In this document: in pieces, positions 1-9,355 of the stretch
How the letters are laid out: every line of letters begins with the position of its first letter
Numbering within the stretch: position 1 is the first letter of the stretch
From: Pseudoalteromonas ostreae
Lineage (GTDB): Bacteria > Pseudomonadota > Gammaproteobacteria > Enterobacterales > Alteromonadaceae
Assembly: GCF_018069805.1 (NCBI RefSeq)
Contig: NZ_JAGPYN010000023.1
Span: 1 to 64,000 of the forward strand
Reading direction: 5' to 3'
Length of the DNA stretch: 64,000 nt
The notes under the pieces: generated by a model
Told to the model about the DNA's origin: nothing
Database searches by the model: none
The model's input: the letters and a program-made list of their open reading frames with translations, nothing else
Program-made: the position numbers and the translations under genes

Positions 1-54
1 AGCTTACAGCTTACAGCTTACAGCTTACAGCTTACAGCTTACAGCTTACAGCTT
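1..54. repeat. Tandem 7-bp repeat (AGCTTAC), about 7.7 copies
   Basis: The unit AGCTTAC repeats without interruption from the first base of the window and may continue to the left. The array runs into the 3' end of ppaC, and the ppaC stop codon (TAA on the minus strand, 46-48) is made by a repeat unit. A similar word (ACAGCTTACAG) lies next to the fbp stop codon near 18761-18772. Confidence 0.9.
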
Positions 55-972
55 TGCAAAAGCGTCTTGTAGTGGTGGTACGACTTGCTTTTTGCGACTT
101 AATACGCCGTCTAGCCATACTTTACCGTCTTTTGCTGTTTCACCATAAGCTTGCTCTACAATATTTGCATCGTCAGAGGCGATTAACATTTGTGAGCCTT
201 CTTTCATTATGTCGGTAAGCAGCAAAAGCACAGAGTGGCGATTGCCTTCTTCTTTAAGCTTGGCAATATCAGCTTCAAGATCTGCTTTAATGTCATCAAA
301 TACCGCAAGGTCAATAACTTCTAGCTGACCTATGCCCACCAATTTACCGTTCATATTGAAATCTTTAAAATCACGCATGACTAAATCACGCGCTGGTGTG
401 TCTTCAACTGCAGACTTAACGCGGAACATATCCATACCTAATTCTTTAAAGTCTTCCACACCGGCAATTTCGGCAAGTGCTTCAACGCATTTAATATCAG
501 CAGTCGTACAGGTTGGTGATTTGAAAATAACTGTGTCACTTAATATTGCACACATCATGATGCCTGCAATGTCTTTTGGAATTTCAACATTGTAAAAATC
601 ATACATCATTTTAATAATGGTGTTTGAGCAACCGACGGGACGGATCCAGCACTCAAGTGGTGTAGAGCTGGTTAAATCGCCTAGTTTATGGTGATCAACA
701 ACACCGACAACGCGTGCTTGGTCGATATCATCAGGTGCTTGGGTTTTTTCTGTGTGGTCAACGATATATACGTCTTCACCTGCGTAGCTTAATTTAAGTT
801 CTGGCGCTTCAAAGCCAAACTTATCAAGAATAAATTGTGTCTCAGGTGAAATTTCACCAAGGCGGGTTGGAATTGCAGGCTCTTCAATTTGGTTTTTCAA
901 ATAAGCCAGTGCAATTGCACCACAAATAGAATCTGAATCTGGGATTTTATGACCCACTACATACATTGACAT
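46..972 (-). CDS. ppaC: Manganese-dependent inorganic pyrophosphatase (family II)
   Basis: Hydrolyses pyrophosphate to phosphate in the cytoplasm; a DHH-family phosphoesterase of 308 aa. Near the N-terminus is GHKIPDSDS (His and Asp metal ligands), followed by a DHTE motif, the DHH motif (VVDHHKLGD) and, close to the C-terminus, the substrate-binding SRKKQVV motif. The start at 972 is preferred because AGGAG lies 7 bases upstream and translation begins at the conserved MYVVGHK region; an upstream extension to 1077 lacks family similarity. The stop codon lies inside a 7-bp tandem repeat. The next gene is divergent. Confidence 0.93.
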   Translation of the reverse strand: MSMYVVGHKIPDSDSICGAIALAYLKNQIEEPAIPTRLGEISPETQFILDKFGFEAPELKLSYAGEDVYIVDHTEKTQAPDDIDQARVVGVVDHHKLGDLTSSTPLECWIRPVGCSNTIIKMMYDFYNVEIPKDIAGIMMCAILSDTVIFKSPTCTTADIKCVEALAEIAGVEDFKELGMDMFRVKSAVEDTPARDLVMRDFKDFNMNGKLVGIGQLEVIDLAVFDDIKADLEADIAKLKEEGNRHSVLLLLTDIMKEGSQMLIASDDANIVEQAYGETAKDGKVWLDGVLSRKKQVVPPLQDAFAKL

Positions 973-1131
973 GACGGAACTCCTTAAATTTTGCCGTATA
1001 TTAGCAAAGTAATCTAACTTTGGCACATTACCACTGGTGAATTTTAGTAATATTGCATAACAAATTTCGACTGCCATTTTTACATATTTTTGGTTACACT
1101 TTAACTAATTGAATCTTTTAGGAAGAACTCC

Positions 1132-1650
1132 ATGCAGTTAGGCCGCAAGGGCTGGAACAATGTAGTTATTTTTTCCATGCTGTTAATGATTTTCTTTTTC
1201 AATGGGTTGCACACTAAGCTTAACAGTGGTCCTGAACAACCGAGTGTACAATCCGTGTTACCGACGCAGAGTTTTATTTTAGCACTCGAATTCCCTGATC
1301 AAAAAATAGAGCGCATCGGCACGTCTTGGCGTGCTACTGCGTTAGTCAAAAACGCATCATCGAGTCTATGGCAGGCAACAGCCGTTAATCTTGTTGAATT
1401 AATTAATGAATGGCAAAGTACGCAGCTGTCGGTCGCTGAGAAACCGTCTACATTTCATAATACTCCCGGGCTAACTGTTGCTACTGTGTGGCTGGCTGGT
1501 GAGCAACTGCCTTGGTTATATCAATTATATCGCGCACCGCAGGACTATTATTTATTAGATAAAAGCAACCAGCGCGTGTTATTGCTTGATAAAGCCACGG
1601 CACAGCGTTTATTCCCTAGTTTTGATTTTTCACAAAGAGAGTCTAAATAG
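1132..1650 (+). CDS. Conserved hypothetical membrane-anchored protein
   Basis: A 172-residue protein with one hydrophobic segment at about residues 9-26 and no signal-peptidase site that I recognise, so probably anchored to the inner membrane with the rest in the periplasm. No catalytic motif is visible. AGGAAG sits 6 bases before the ATG. The stop codon is one base before the mutM ATG, so the two are almost certainly co-transcribed; this suggests shared expression rather than shared function. I do not recognise the family. Confidence 0.7.
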   Translation: MQLGRKGWNNVVIFSMLLMIFFFNGLHTKLNSGPEQPSVQSVLPTQSFILALEFPDQKIERIGTSWRATALVKNASSSLWQATAVNLVELINEWQSTQLSVAEKPSTFHNTPGLTVATVWLAGEQLPWLYQLYRAPQDYYLLDKSNQRVLLLDKATAQRLFPSFDFSQRESK

Positions 1651-1651
1651 C

Positions 1652-2461
1652 ATGCCTGAATTACCAGAAGTTGAAGTTAGCCGAATGGGGATCACTCCGC
1701 ATATTTTGCAGCAAACAGTAACAAAGGTGAATATTCATAATCCGAATATGCGCTGGCCTGTACCTGATGAAGTGTATCAAATTGCTAACTTACCTGTGTT
1801 AGCTGTTGGGCGCAGGGCAAAATATTTGCTACTGGAATGTAAATTGGGCAGTGTTATTTTGCATTTAGGGATGTCGGGTAATTTACGAGTTGTAGAACAA
1901 GGTGAGCCATTAAAAAAGCATGATCATATCGAATTTATATTTGATAACAGTAAAGTTCTGAGACTAAATGATCCACGTCGATTCGGTTGTTGTTTATGGC
2001 AAGCTTTTGGGGAGTGCCATAGTTTATTTAGTAAGTTGGGCCCTGAGCCGCTTACTGATAAATTTACCGCTAAGCGCGTATATGAGCAGTCGCGCAATAA
2101 AAAGCTGCCAGTTAAACAATTTATTATGGACAACGCTGTAGTGGTTGGAGTCGGTAATATTTACGCCAATGAATCCCTTTTTAAAGCCGGTATTCACCCA
2201 CAGCGCGAAGCTGGTAAAATATCGCTTGTGCGTTATCAGCAATTAGTGTCTATCATTAAAGATACACTTGCAGCTGCTATCATCCAAGGTGGTACAACGC
2301 TAAAAGATTTTGCGCAAAGTGATGGCAAGCCAGGCTACTTTGCCCAAGAGCTTTTAGTGTACGGCCGTAAAGGTGAGCCGTGTATGGTGTGTAAAAAAGC
2401 ATTAACAGAAATTCGTTTAGGGCAGCGTAGTACCGTGTATTGTAGCCAATGCCAAAAATAA
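1652..2461 (+). CDS. mutM: Formamidopyrimidine-DNA glycosylase
   Basis: Bifunctional base-excision repair glycosylase/AP lyase that removes 8-oxoguanine and formamidopyrimidines. The protein is 269 aa. It starts with MPELPEVE, where Pro2 is the Schiff-base nucleophile and Glu3 the catalytic acid. The C-terminus has the zinc finger (CMVCKK...CSQC) with the conserved QRST loop. The ATG at 1652 is fixed by the need for Pro at position 2; the longer reading frame from 1586 is not the gene. It follows the upstream orphan gene directly. Confidence 0.95.
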   Translation: MPELPEVEVSRMGITPHILQQTVTKVNIHNPNMRWPVPDEVYQIANLPVLAVGRRAKYLLLECKLGSVILHLGMSGNLRVVEQGEPLKKHDHIEFIFDNSKVLRLNDPRRFGCCLWQAFGECHSLFSKLGPEPLTDKFTAKRVYEQSRNKKLPVKQFIMDNAVVVGVGNIYANESLFKAGIHPQREAGKISLVRYQQLVSIIKDTLAAAIIQGGTTLKDFAQSDGKPGYFAQELLVYGRKGEPCMVCKKALTEIRLGQRSTVYCSQCQK

Positions 2462-2491
2462 GCTAAGGCGTATGCACTTGTGAGCTGGTAT

Positions 2492-2992
2492 TTACAGCTC
2501 AAATGGTGCAACGCCGATGGCTGTCATTTTATAACCCACTTGAGCTATCTCGCCGCTCCACGTTTCAGTGCTGATAACGCCAGTCACGACGATAGCATCG
2601 TATAGGCTTTCAATTGGCACGCCGCCTTTAATTGTTACATGAACAATTTGATTCGGTGGCGGTGGGGGTACATGGATACACGCGCCAAAATATGGCACCA
2701 GCAAAAACTCAGTGATCACTTCACTGTCACCTTCAAGTGGTACAACAAATCCCGGTAAACTGACCGATTGGCCATTTAGCTCTTTAACAACAGGAGCGTC
2801 TAAATCTGGTTGCACCCAGTTTTGCTCTGTCCCTTCATGACTGGCTTGATTTTGGGTGTCTATTTGTACATGGCCTTTAGGAATTAAATCTTCCCAAAAG
2901 ATTTCTTTAGGTTCGTTGGCGAAACTATTAAGGCTCAAAATAGAACTAAAAATAACTAAGTAAACGACAGTGAGTTTTTGCAAATACTGCAT
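2492..2992 (-). CDS. Secreted DUF3299 protein of a zinc-type ABC operon
   Basis: A 166-aa periplasmic protein with an N-terminal signal peptide (hydrophobic residues about 7-25, likely cleavage after SFA). The rest matches the DUF3299 pattern: SLPGFVVPLEG, FLLVPYFGACIHVPPPPPNQ, and a C-terminal VGYKMTAIGV. It is the third gene of a minus-strand operon with an FtsX-type permease and an ATPase; the gap to the permease is about 10 bases and AGAGGAA precedes the ATG. From memory, the zinc-regulated zrg operon of Vibrio also has a DUF3299 member. A zinc role here is inference, supported by the upstream Zur-box match. Confidence 0.8.
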   Translation of the reverse strand: MQYLQKLTVVYLVIFSSILSLNSFANEPKEIFWEDLIPKGHVQIDTQNQASHEGTEQNWVQPDLDAPVVKELNGQSVSLPGFVVPLEGDSEVITEFLLVPYFGACIHVPPPPPNQIVHVTIKGGVPIESLYDAIVVTGVISTETWSGEIAQVGYKMTAIGVAPFEL

Positions 2993-3002
2993 GGTGTTCC
3001 TC

Positions 3003-4250
3003 TTAAATTTTAATGCTCATGCCATCAGACAGTGAGTAAAAATAGGCACGGGTAGCTGGTATTAAACCAACGATAAAACCGGCCGCCATAATAGCGCCGA
3101 TCAGCATGAGTTCATAGCTCGATAGCATAGCAATGATGATTGTGATCCCTGCGTGGCTTTGTAGATAGCCAGCAGCGAGAGCCATAAGTAAATAAAATAA
3201 TCCGCAACCCACTAGGCAACCTAAGAATGTGATCAGTAATGATTCAATACTGATCAAGGCGAACAGGTGCCAAGGCCTCGCACCCACTGAACGTAAAATG
3301 GCGAGTTCTCGACGGCGTTGATTGAGACTTGCTAATAGTGTAGTGAGCATGCCTAGTAGGCTCACTAGTACCACCACCATAGAAAAGAGCAGTAAGATTT
3401 TTTCCACGATAGTGAGCATTTCCCATAATTCACGTAACGTGACGCCAGGCATAATGGCAAGTAATGCTTCATTTTTAAACTGGTTGATATTACGACGTAC
3501 TTGCAGAGTATAAAGTGGTGAATCAAAGCCGATTAAAAACGCAGTAATTTGTTTTGGATTGCCAATGAGGTCAGTAGGTTTTTCATGTTCATGTTCATGT
3601 CCGGTGTGGTGGTTAGTGCTGTGGATTTGTTCAATAGCAGCTAATGGTATATGCAGGGTTTTATCAACTGGCGTGCCCGTCGCATCTAAAATGCCCACCA
3701 CAGTGAAGGGATTATCATTATGATGATGAAAGCTGGTATTACCCATACCGTGTGAAATAATGATACTATCGCCCAGCGAATAGCCTAACTTGGCTGCTAC
3801 CTGCGCGCCCAGTACGACCTCATTTAAATGGGCGAAGGCGCGGCCTTGGCTGAACCTAAGCTGCTGCTTTTTAGCAAATTTATAATGTTGAAAATAATCA
3901 GCGGAAGTGCCCAGTACCGCTTGGCCTTTATGGCTATCTCCTAGTGATAGCGGAATGGTCCAGTTGACGCCGCGTTGTTGTTTTATATATTGGTAGCTTT
4001 GCCAGCTAACGCCATTGTTAGCATGACCAATGCGAAAAACCGAAGACAATAACAGCTGTATATCTCCGGTACGAGCGCCAACAATTAGATCTGTGCCAGA
4101 AATGGTATTACTAAAACTACTTTTGGCATCAACCCGCACTCGCTCAATACTCAGCAATAACATGACACTAACAGCAATAGTAAACAGAGTTAAGAATGCA
4201 CTAGCGCGGCGATTATATAAGCTACTAATAGCAAGTTTTAAGAGGATCAT
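3003..4250 (-). CDS. ABC transporter permease, MacB/FtsX type
   Basis: A 415-residue inner-membrane permease. One transmembrane segment near residues 13-32 is followed by a large periplasmic domain and three C-terminal transmembrane segments (about 285-310, 335-360, 375-400), the MacB/FtsX topology. The periplasmic domain has a His-rich stretch (HHHN, then HHTGHEHEHE near residues 210-225) that could bind a transition metal. Its ATG overlaps the ATPase stop codon by an ATGA, so the two are translationally coupled. Function is inferred as zinc-linked transport or mechanotransmission; the substrate is not proven. Confidence 0.85.
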   Translation of the reverse strand: MILLKLAISSLYNRRASAFLTLFTIAVSVMLLLSIERVRVDAKSSFSNTISGTDLIVGARTGDIQLLLSSVFRIGHANNGVSWQSYQYIKQQRGVNWTIPLSLGDSHKGQAVLGTSADYFQHYKFAKKQQLRFSQGRAFAHLNEVVLGAQVAAKLGYSLGDSIIISHGMGNTSFHHHNDNPFTVVGILDATGTPVDKTLHIPLAAIEQIHSTNHHTGHEHEHEKPTDLIGNPKQITAFLIGFDSPLYTLQVRRNINQFKNEALLAIMPGVTLRELWEMLTIVEKILLLFSMVVVLVSLLGMLTTLLASLNQRRRELAILRSVGARPWHLFALISIESLLITFLGCLVGCGLFYLLMALAAGYLQSHAGITIIIAMLSSYELMLIGAIMAAGFIVGLIPATRAYFYSLSDGMSIKI

Positions 4251-4936
4251 TTATCTTGCTCCTGTAGCGACACTAAATCAATGTTGCGATTAAAAAGCGG
4301 TTGTAAGCTGGTATCATGGCTGACAAAAAGTAGGGTGCTATTCACTTCGTTTGCTTGTGCAAAAAGCAAGTTGATAAAGGACTGGCGATTGTTTGCATCA
4401 AGAGCAGACGTTGGCTCATCGGCAATTATCAATTCGGGGCTGCCAATAAAGGCGCGCGCCGCCGCGACTCGCTGTTGCTGGCCAATACTCAAGCTAGCCA
4501 CATTTTGTTGGTGTAATTGCTCGTCTAAGCCCAGTGCATTTAATAGCCTTGAGGCCTCTTGATTAAGGGTTGGACTATTGATTAATGCTTTTATTTGCCG
4601 TGGTTTTGAAAATTGGCAACCTAATGTGACATTATCAATCGGTGATAAGTAAGGAAGTAGATTAAAATTTTGAAAGATATACCCAATATGCTCAGCGCGA
4701 AACTTATCGCATTTACTTTTACTTAATTGACCCAGTTCACAGCCTAAAATACTCAGTTGGCCTGATGTAGGGCGGTTAATGCCTGCAAGTAACGATAATA
4801 AAGTGGATTTACCGCAACCGCTGGGGCCATGTAAAAACACATGCTCCCCCTTTGCAATTTCAAGAGATGTAATCGCAATGGTTGGGTTAATTTGTTGTTT
4901 TTGCCATGTAAAACTTAGCTGTTTTATATTTATCAT
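4247..4936 (-). CDS. ABC transporter ATP-binding protein (LolD/MacB-like)
   Basis: Cytoplasmic ATPase of 229 aa that powers the FtsX-type permease encoded immediately downstream. Walker A is GPSGCGKST (about residues 35-43), the signature is LSIGQQQR, Walker B is LIIADEPTSALD, and the switch His lies in VSHD. ATG at 4936 is chosen; a GTG one codon upstream is an alternative and neither has a strong ribosome binding site. The Zur-box-like palindrome lies 25-41 bases upstream of the start, where a repressor would block this operon. Confidence 0.88.
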   Translation of the reverse strand: MINIKQLSFTWQKQQINPTIAITSLEIAKGEHVFLHGPSGCGKSTLLSLLAGINRPTSGQLSILGCELGQLSKSKCDKFRAEHIGYIFQNFNLLPYLSPIDNVTLGCQFSKPRQIKALINSPTLNQEASRLLNALGLDEQLHQQNVASLSIGQQQRVAAARAFIGSPELIIADEPTSALDANNRQSFINLLFAQANEVNSTLLFVSHDTSLQPLFNRNIDLVSLQEQDK

Positions 4937-4960
4937 CACATAAATTACTGCTGGATTTTG

Positions 4961-4977
4961 ATGTTATCTTATAACTT
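4961..4977 (-). promoter_or_regulatory. Putative Zur (zinc uptake regulator) box
   Basis: The sequence ATGTTATCTTATAACTT matches the gammaproteobacterial Zur operator core (ATGTTATA-N-TATAACAT) at 14 of 16 defined positions. It lies just upstream of the ABC ATPase gene on the minus strand. The match was made by eye; flanking GAA/TTC bases are not conserved. Confidence 0.55.
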
Positions 4978-5120
4978 GCATAACAAAATACCAACTAAAC
5001 TGCGTTAAATCACATAGTGCTTTAATTGTGATTTTCTTCGGTCTCGATTATTATTAGCGGCTTATAACCCCAATTCCATTCCTGTGCCTGTAATAGGCAT
5101 GCCATACATCCGGAGATAGC

Positions 5121-6227
5121 ATGACTAGCTATAAAGTTTTAGACGTAAACGATGATTTACCAATACGCACTAAGGGCACGGTTCACAGTGGCAAAGTGCG
5201 TTCAGTTTATTGGTTAACAGATGAAGACAGCGCACGCTTGATCAGCGAAAAAGGCTATCAAGTACCTAAAGGTACTGAGCTGGCTATTATGGTAATTTCG
5301 GATCGTATCTCCGCGTTTGATTGTATTTGGCAAGGTGAAAATGGTTTAAACGGCGTGCCAGGTAAAGGGGTCGCATTAAACACCGTTGCATCTCATTGGT
5401 TTAAGTTATTTGATCAGGCAGGCCTTGCGGGAAATCATATTGTTGATATTCCACATCCGTATGTGTGGATTGTTCGTAAAGCCAGTACCGTAAAAGTAGA
5501 AGCAATTGCTCGTCAGTATATTACTGGCAGCATGTGGCGTGATTACAGTAAAGGGGTGCGTAACTTTTGTGGTTTAGAATTACCTGAAGGCTTAACCGCT
5601 AATCAAAAGTTAAATGAAGTGTTAATTACGCCATCAACAAAAGGTATTATTACTGGCGTTGCTGATATTCCTGCTGTGGATGATGTAAATATCACCCGCG
5701 ATAATATTTTAAATAACTTAGCCGTATTTAACTTTAAATCAGTAGAAGATGTTACTAAGTATGAGCAATTGCTGGTTGAAGGATTTACTCTGATAAGTGA
5801 AGAGTTGGCGAAATTGGATCAAATCTTCGTAGATACAAAGTTTGAGTTTGGCTATGTCGAAGATATTGATGGCACCGATAAGCTGATCTACATTGATGAA
5901 GTTGGTACGCCTGATTCATCGCGAATTTGGGATGGCGTTGCATTTCGCGATGGTAAAATTGTTGAGAACTCTAAAGAAGGGTTTAGGCAGTTATTAATTA
6001 ATAATGTGCCTGATAGTGATGTATTACTGAATAAAGATCGTATGCCTGAACGCGAACAATTAGCTAAAGATTATATTTTACCTGAGTCGGTTATGCTATC
6101 AGTGTCAGAAACATATGTTGGTATTGCCAGTAAAATAGTTGGCTACGATGTGACTATTCCTACCGATCCTCGTGCTGAGGTGGTTGCTATTTTGGATCAG
6201 CAGTATGGTTTAATTTCCAAGCTTTAA
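5121..6227 (+). CDS. purC: SAICAR synthase (phosphoribosylaminoimidazole-succinocarboxamide synthase)
   Basis: Catalyses the ATP-dependent joining of CAIR and aspartate in de novo purine synthesis. At 368 residues it belongs to the long PurC form found in Vibrio and Alteromonadales rather than the ~237-aa E. coli form. Visible family segments include [10 protein letters not shown] near the N-terminus, [16 protein letters not shown], and [21 protein letters not shown] precedes the ATG. It is transcribed alone, divergent from the zinc ABC operon; purD and purH are elsewhere in the window. Confidence 0.93.
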   Translation: MTSYKVLDVNDDLPIRTKGTVHSGKVRSVYWLTDEDSARLISEKGYQVPKGTELAIMVISDRISAFDCIWQGENGLNGVPGKGVALNTVASHWFKLFDQAGLAGNHIVDIPHPYVWIVRKASTVKVEAIARQYITGSMWRDYSKGVRNFCGLELPEGLTANQKLNEVLITPSTKGIITGVADIPAVDDVNITRDNILNNLAVFNFKSVEDVTKYEQLLVEGFTLISEELAKLDQIFVDTKFEFGYVEDIDGTDKLIYIDEVGTPDSSRIWDGVAFRDGKIVENSKEGFRQLLINNVPDSDVLLNKDRMPEREQLAKDYILPESVMLSVSETYVGIASKIVGYDVTIPTDPRAEVVAILDQQYGLISKL

Positions 6228-6254
6228 TTATTAGTAATTAACGTTCTCCAATTT

Positions 6255-6297
6255 AAAAGCTTAGAGTTTTACTATTATTTATAGTTACTGGGCTTTT
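6255..6297 (+). terminator. Possible terminator after purC
   Basis: A base-paired structure (AAAAGC at 6255-6260 with GCTTTT at 6292-6297, enclosing an ACTAT/ATAGT inner stem) is followed by a T-rich tract 28 bases after the purC stop. Stem continuity is imperfect. Confidence 0.4.
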
Positions 6298-6390
6298 ATT
6301 CTTGCATTTATAGTCAGTCTCTAATTAACTTAACCTAAGATTAATTAGAGATACTCATATGTTAGTGTTCGCACGACAGGGGATGACTAA

Positions 6391-7050
6391 ATGAAACTGC
6401 AAGTAATAGCAAAAAAAAGTATCATGATTGTTTTCGCAACGGTGCTTGCATGCGATATTTATGCGCAAGATGTTACGCTCCACATCGTCGATCAATATGG
6501 GCAGCCTCTTACCAATGCAGTAGTAGAAATTGCTAGCGAAAGCAATAAAACATTATCGCAACAATTACCTGTATTGATAATGGATCAAGTAGATAAGCAG
6601 TTTTCACCAACGCTGTTGATTGCTCATCAAGGGCAGCAAGTGAACTTCCCTAATAGCGATAATATTCGCCACCATGTATATTCTTTCTCTGAAGCTAAAC
6701 CATTTCAGTTAAAGTTATATTCAGGGCAACCAGAAAATCCGATTACATTTGATAATCAAGGGGTCGTGGTACTTGGCTGTAATATCCATGATTCAATGCT
6801 TGGATATATTTATGTTGCTAAAAGTGCCGATGTTTATCAAAGTGATGAGCATGGGAATGTGCAACTAAGTGGCCTAACTTTGCCAATACAGCTAACTATT
6901 TGGCATGCTTTACAAAAGAACACACTCGAAGAAAAACAGCCTCTAACGTTAGCTGTAAATTCACCTCATAGTTTACAAGTAACACTGCAAACAACTGAGC
7001 CTAAGCCACGTAATACTTTTGGTAGTAAGTTTAAGGGCGGGAATGACTAA
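6391..7050 (+). CDS. Secreted cupredoxin-like protein ('methylamine utilization' type)
   Basis: A 219-aa exported protein with a signal peptide at about residues 1-25 (cleavage near YAQ). The body resembles plastocyanin-like cupredoxins. There is a His-rich strand (NIRHHVYSF), then near residue 130 a GCNIHDSMLGYI motif that supplies Cys, His and Met in the order of a type 1 copper site. It is the first gene of a four-gene operon and overlaps the next gene by 8 bases. AGGGG precedes the ATG. Copper binding is inferred from the ligands; the 'methylamine utilization' label often given to such proteins is not evidence of that pathway. Confidence 0.75.
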   Translation: MKLQVIAKKSIMIVFATVLACDIYAQDVTLHIVDQYGQPLTNAVVEIASESNKTLSQQLPVLIMDQVDKQFSPTLLIAHQGQQVNFPNSDNIRHHVYSFSEAKPFQLKLYSGQPENPITFDNQGVVVLGCNIHDSMLGYIYVAKSADVYQSDEHGNVQLSGLTLPIQLTIWHALQKNTLEEKQPLTLAVNSPHSLQVTLQTTEPKPRNTFGSKFKGGND

Positions 7051-9355
7051 TAGTTTAAAAAATCGCATAACTGTTTTATGTGTAGGCTTAGTGTTATTAA
7101 CTACTGTTGTGAGCTTATTTAGTTTTTGGTGGTCGACAAGTCAATTTAATGAAAAAAAGGTCACTCAAGATATTAATGTGGCCGAAAATGTCTATAAGCA
7201 GTATCTGGCGTCAAAAGAAAGTTTATTGCTCACAGCTGCAAAAGTACTAACTGCTGATTTTGGTTTTAAACAAGCGGTTGCCACTAAAGATGCGAATACT
7301 ATTAGTAGTGCATTGTATAATCATAGTCAGCGAATTAATGCAGATTTGATGCTGCTTCTAGATCTGTCAGGAAAGTTAGTTTCTACTAATAAACAGCAAG
7401 ATTTAAATAATAATTTACAAGAATTAATGAATGAGTTGCTCAGCAATACAGAGCAATCTAGTTTTGTTGTGCTGCACGAACAATTGTATCAAGTCATTTT
7501 ATTGCCTGTTAAAGCCCCGCGCACTATTGCGTACAGTTTAGTTGGCTTTAAAATTGATGATGAGGTTGCGGTTGAACTAAAAAACTTAACCGGTATGAAT
7601 GTGAGCTTTATTGCTAAAAGCGATAATTTGGTTAAAAGCTCTTTGTTAGAGCGTCCGAGCCCGTTTATTCCAAACGAATATTTTCATAACTCCACCACAA
7701 AACGTATTTTTGGTGAACAATTGGTATATCGCAATCGCGATGTATATTTGCCTTCACTTGACAATCATCCCGTTAATGTCTTACTTAGTGCTGATTTAAC
7801 GCAGAGTTACAGTGAATTTGAGCGATTATTCTACACACTAGTCATTCTTGCGTCTTTAACGATTTTTATCGGCGTTATAACCAGTAGTTTATTGGCCAAA
7901 AACTTAACCATGCCATTATCTCAATTAGCGAGTTTAGCGCGGCAGTTTGCGCGAGGAAACTACAGTGTTGATACGATGAATAAAAACCAAAGCAATGAAA
8001 TAGCTACGTTAATTGATGCTTTTAAAAACATGGGTAATGATATTCAGGAGCGTGAACAACAAATCAGCTTTGCAGCAAAACATGATTCTTTAACTGGTTT
8101 TTATAATCGTTCTGCAATGCTGGAAGTGTTGAACGAAAATCTTCAACAAGACCAAGAATATACCTTAGTGGCAATAGATATTCGTGGCCTTAGGCATATC
8201 AACGATAAGTTAGGAGCTCGTATTGGCGATGACTGCTTAAAAGCAGTGGCGTTACGTATTGCTGAGTTTTCCGATGAGTTTGGTGGTTTACATGCACGTA
8301 TTGGGGGGGATGAATTTTTAACCGCATTTCCTAGTAGTGCGGGGCGTAATCTTAAAAGTGGCATAGTTGGGTTAATGGCGCAGTTACAAGCGGGTTATAC
8401 TATTCAAAAGCTTAAAATCAACTTACGCTTTAGTGCTGGTGTGGTCGAGTATCCTTCGCAGGGGTTACAAGCGGATGATTTAATGCGTCGGGTCTTGATT
8501 GCTGTGGATAGTGCTGCAAGTGCTCATGAAAATATTCATTATTATCTACCCGGAGAGGATGAAGCGCATCTTGAACGGCTTATTATGATCGATGAGCTCA
8601 AGCAAGCGATCAATGATGATGATGGTCAATTATTTATGACCTATCAGCCTAAATTACATATCGCTACACAACAAATCAATAAAGTGGAATCACTCATTCG
8701 TTGGCAACGCAAGGATGGTAGTTGGGTATCACCGGAGTTATTTATTGATTTAGCTGAACAATCGGGGTTGATTGTTGACCTTACCGGTTGGGTGGTAAAA
8801 ACAGTGATAGAGCAGGTAGGGCTTTGGCAACAGCAAGATATTTATATGCAAGCTGCAATTAATGTTTCAGCCCAAGATATCGCTTATTCCGGGTTTCATT
8901 CCAATTTAATTCGTACTTTAAAACGGTTTTCAGTCGCACCTGCGCTTATCACGATTGAATTAACTGAGCGCGATATGATTGAAAATGAAGAAAAGGGCAT
9001 TCAAGCGCTAGAAAATTTGAAAACGATCGGTGTCAAAATTTCTCTTGATGATTATGGCGTTGGGCAAACATCGCTAGGGCGCTTGAAAATGTTACCTATT
9101 GACGAGCTGAAATTAGATAAATGTTTTATTCTTAAACTTGATGAATCTGAAAAGGATCAGTTTATTGTTGAATCCACGATTACCTTAGGTCATCAACTTG
9201 GTTTTTCTGTCGTAGCCGAAGGAGTTGAAACATCAGGATCGCTTGAGTTATTGCAAAAAATGCAGTGTGATCATGTGCAAGGATACTATCTAAGTCGCCC
9301 ACTCAAAGCAGATGCGTTTGAGCAATGGTTGGAGCAGTATAATGAAAAAGCTTAA
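7043..9355 (+). CDS. Membrane sensor diguanylate cyclase/phosphodiesterase (GGDEF-EAL)
   Basis: A 770-residue inner-membrane c-di-GMP protein. A transmembrane helix near residues 10-30 and another near 270-290 flank a periplasmic sensor domain of about 240 residues. These are followed by HAMP (about 290-345), GGDEF (intact RIGGDEF near 420) and EAL. The EAL motif reads ESL but keeps the catalytic Glu; ELTERD, LDDYGVG, LKLDK and VAEGVET keep the main acidic and Lys residues, so phosphodiesterase activity is plausible. No clear RxxD inhibitory site precedes GGDEF. ATG 7043 is chosen over an upstream TTG. It overlaps both neighbours, so expression is coupled to the cupredoxin-like and DUF3034 proteins. 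Confidence 0.9.
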   Translation: MTNSLKNRITVLCVGLVLLTTVVSLFSFWWSTSQFNEKKVTQDINVAENVYKQYLASKESLLLTAAKVLTADFGFKQAVATKDANTISSALYNHSQRINADLMLLLDLSGKLVSTNKQQDLNNNLQELMNELLSNTEQSSFVVLHEQLYQVILLPVKAPRTIAYSLVGFKIDDEVAVELKNLTGMNVSFIAKSDNLVKSSLLERPSPFIPNEYFHNSTTKRIFGEQLVYRNRDVYLPSLDNHPVNVLLSADLTQSYSEFERLFYTLVILASLTIFIGVITSSLLAKNLTMPLSQLASLARQFARGNYSVDTMNKNQSNEIATLIDAFKNMGNDIQEREQQISFAAKHDSLTGFYNRSAMLEVLNENLQQDQEYTLVAIDIRGLRHINDKLGARIGDDCLKAVALRIAEFSDEFGGLHARIGGDEFLTAFPSSAGRNLKSGIVGLMAQLQAGYTIQKLKINLRFSAGVVEYPSQGLQADDLMRRVLIAVDSAASAHENIHYYLPGEDEAHLERLIMIDELKQAINDDDGQLFMTYQPKLHIATQQINKVESLIRWQRKDGSWVSPELFIDLAEQSGLIVDLTGWVVKTVIEQVGLWQQQDIYMQAAINVSAQDIAYSGFHSNLIRTLKRFSVAPALITIELTERDMIENEEKGIQALENLKTIGVKISLDDYGVGQTSLGRLKMLPIDELKLDKCFILKLDESEKDQFIVESTITLGHQLGFSVVAEGVETSGSLELLQKMQCDHVQGYYLSRPLKADAFEQWLEQYNEKA

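Noticed and set aside
2481..2501. Terminator between mutM and the DUF3299 gene
   Set aside because: A 7-bp inverted repeat (TGAGCTG/CAGCTCA) is present but overlaps the DUF3299 stop codon and has no T-tract.
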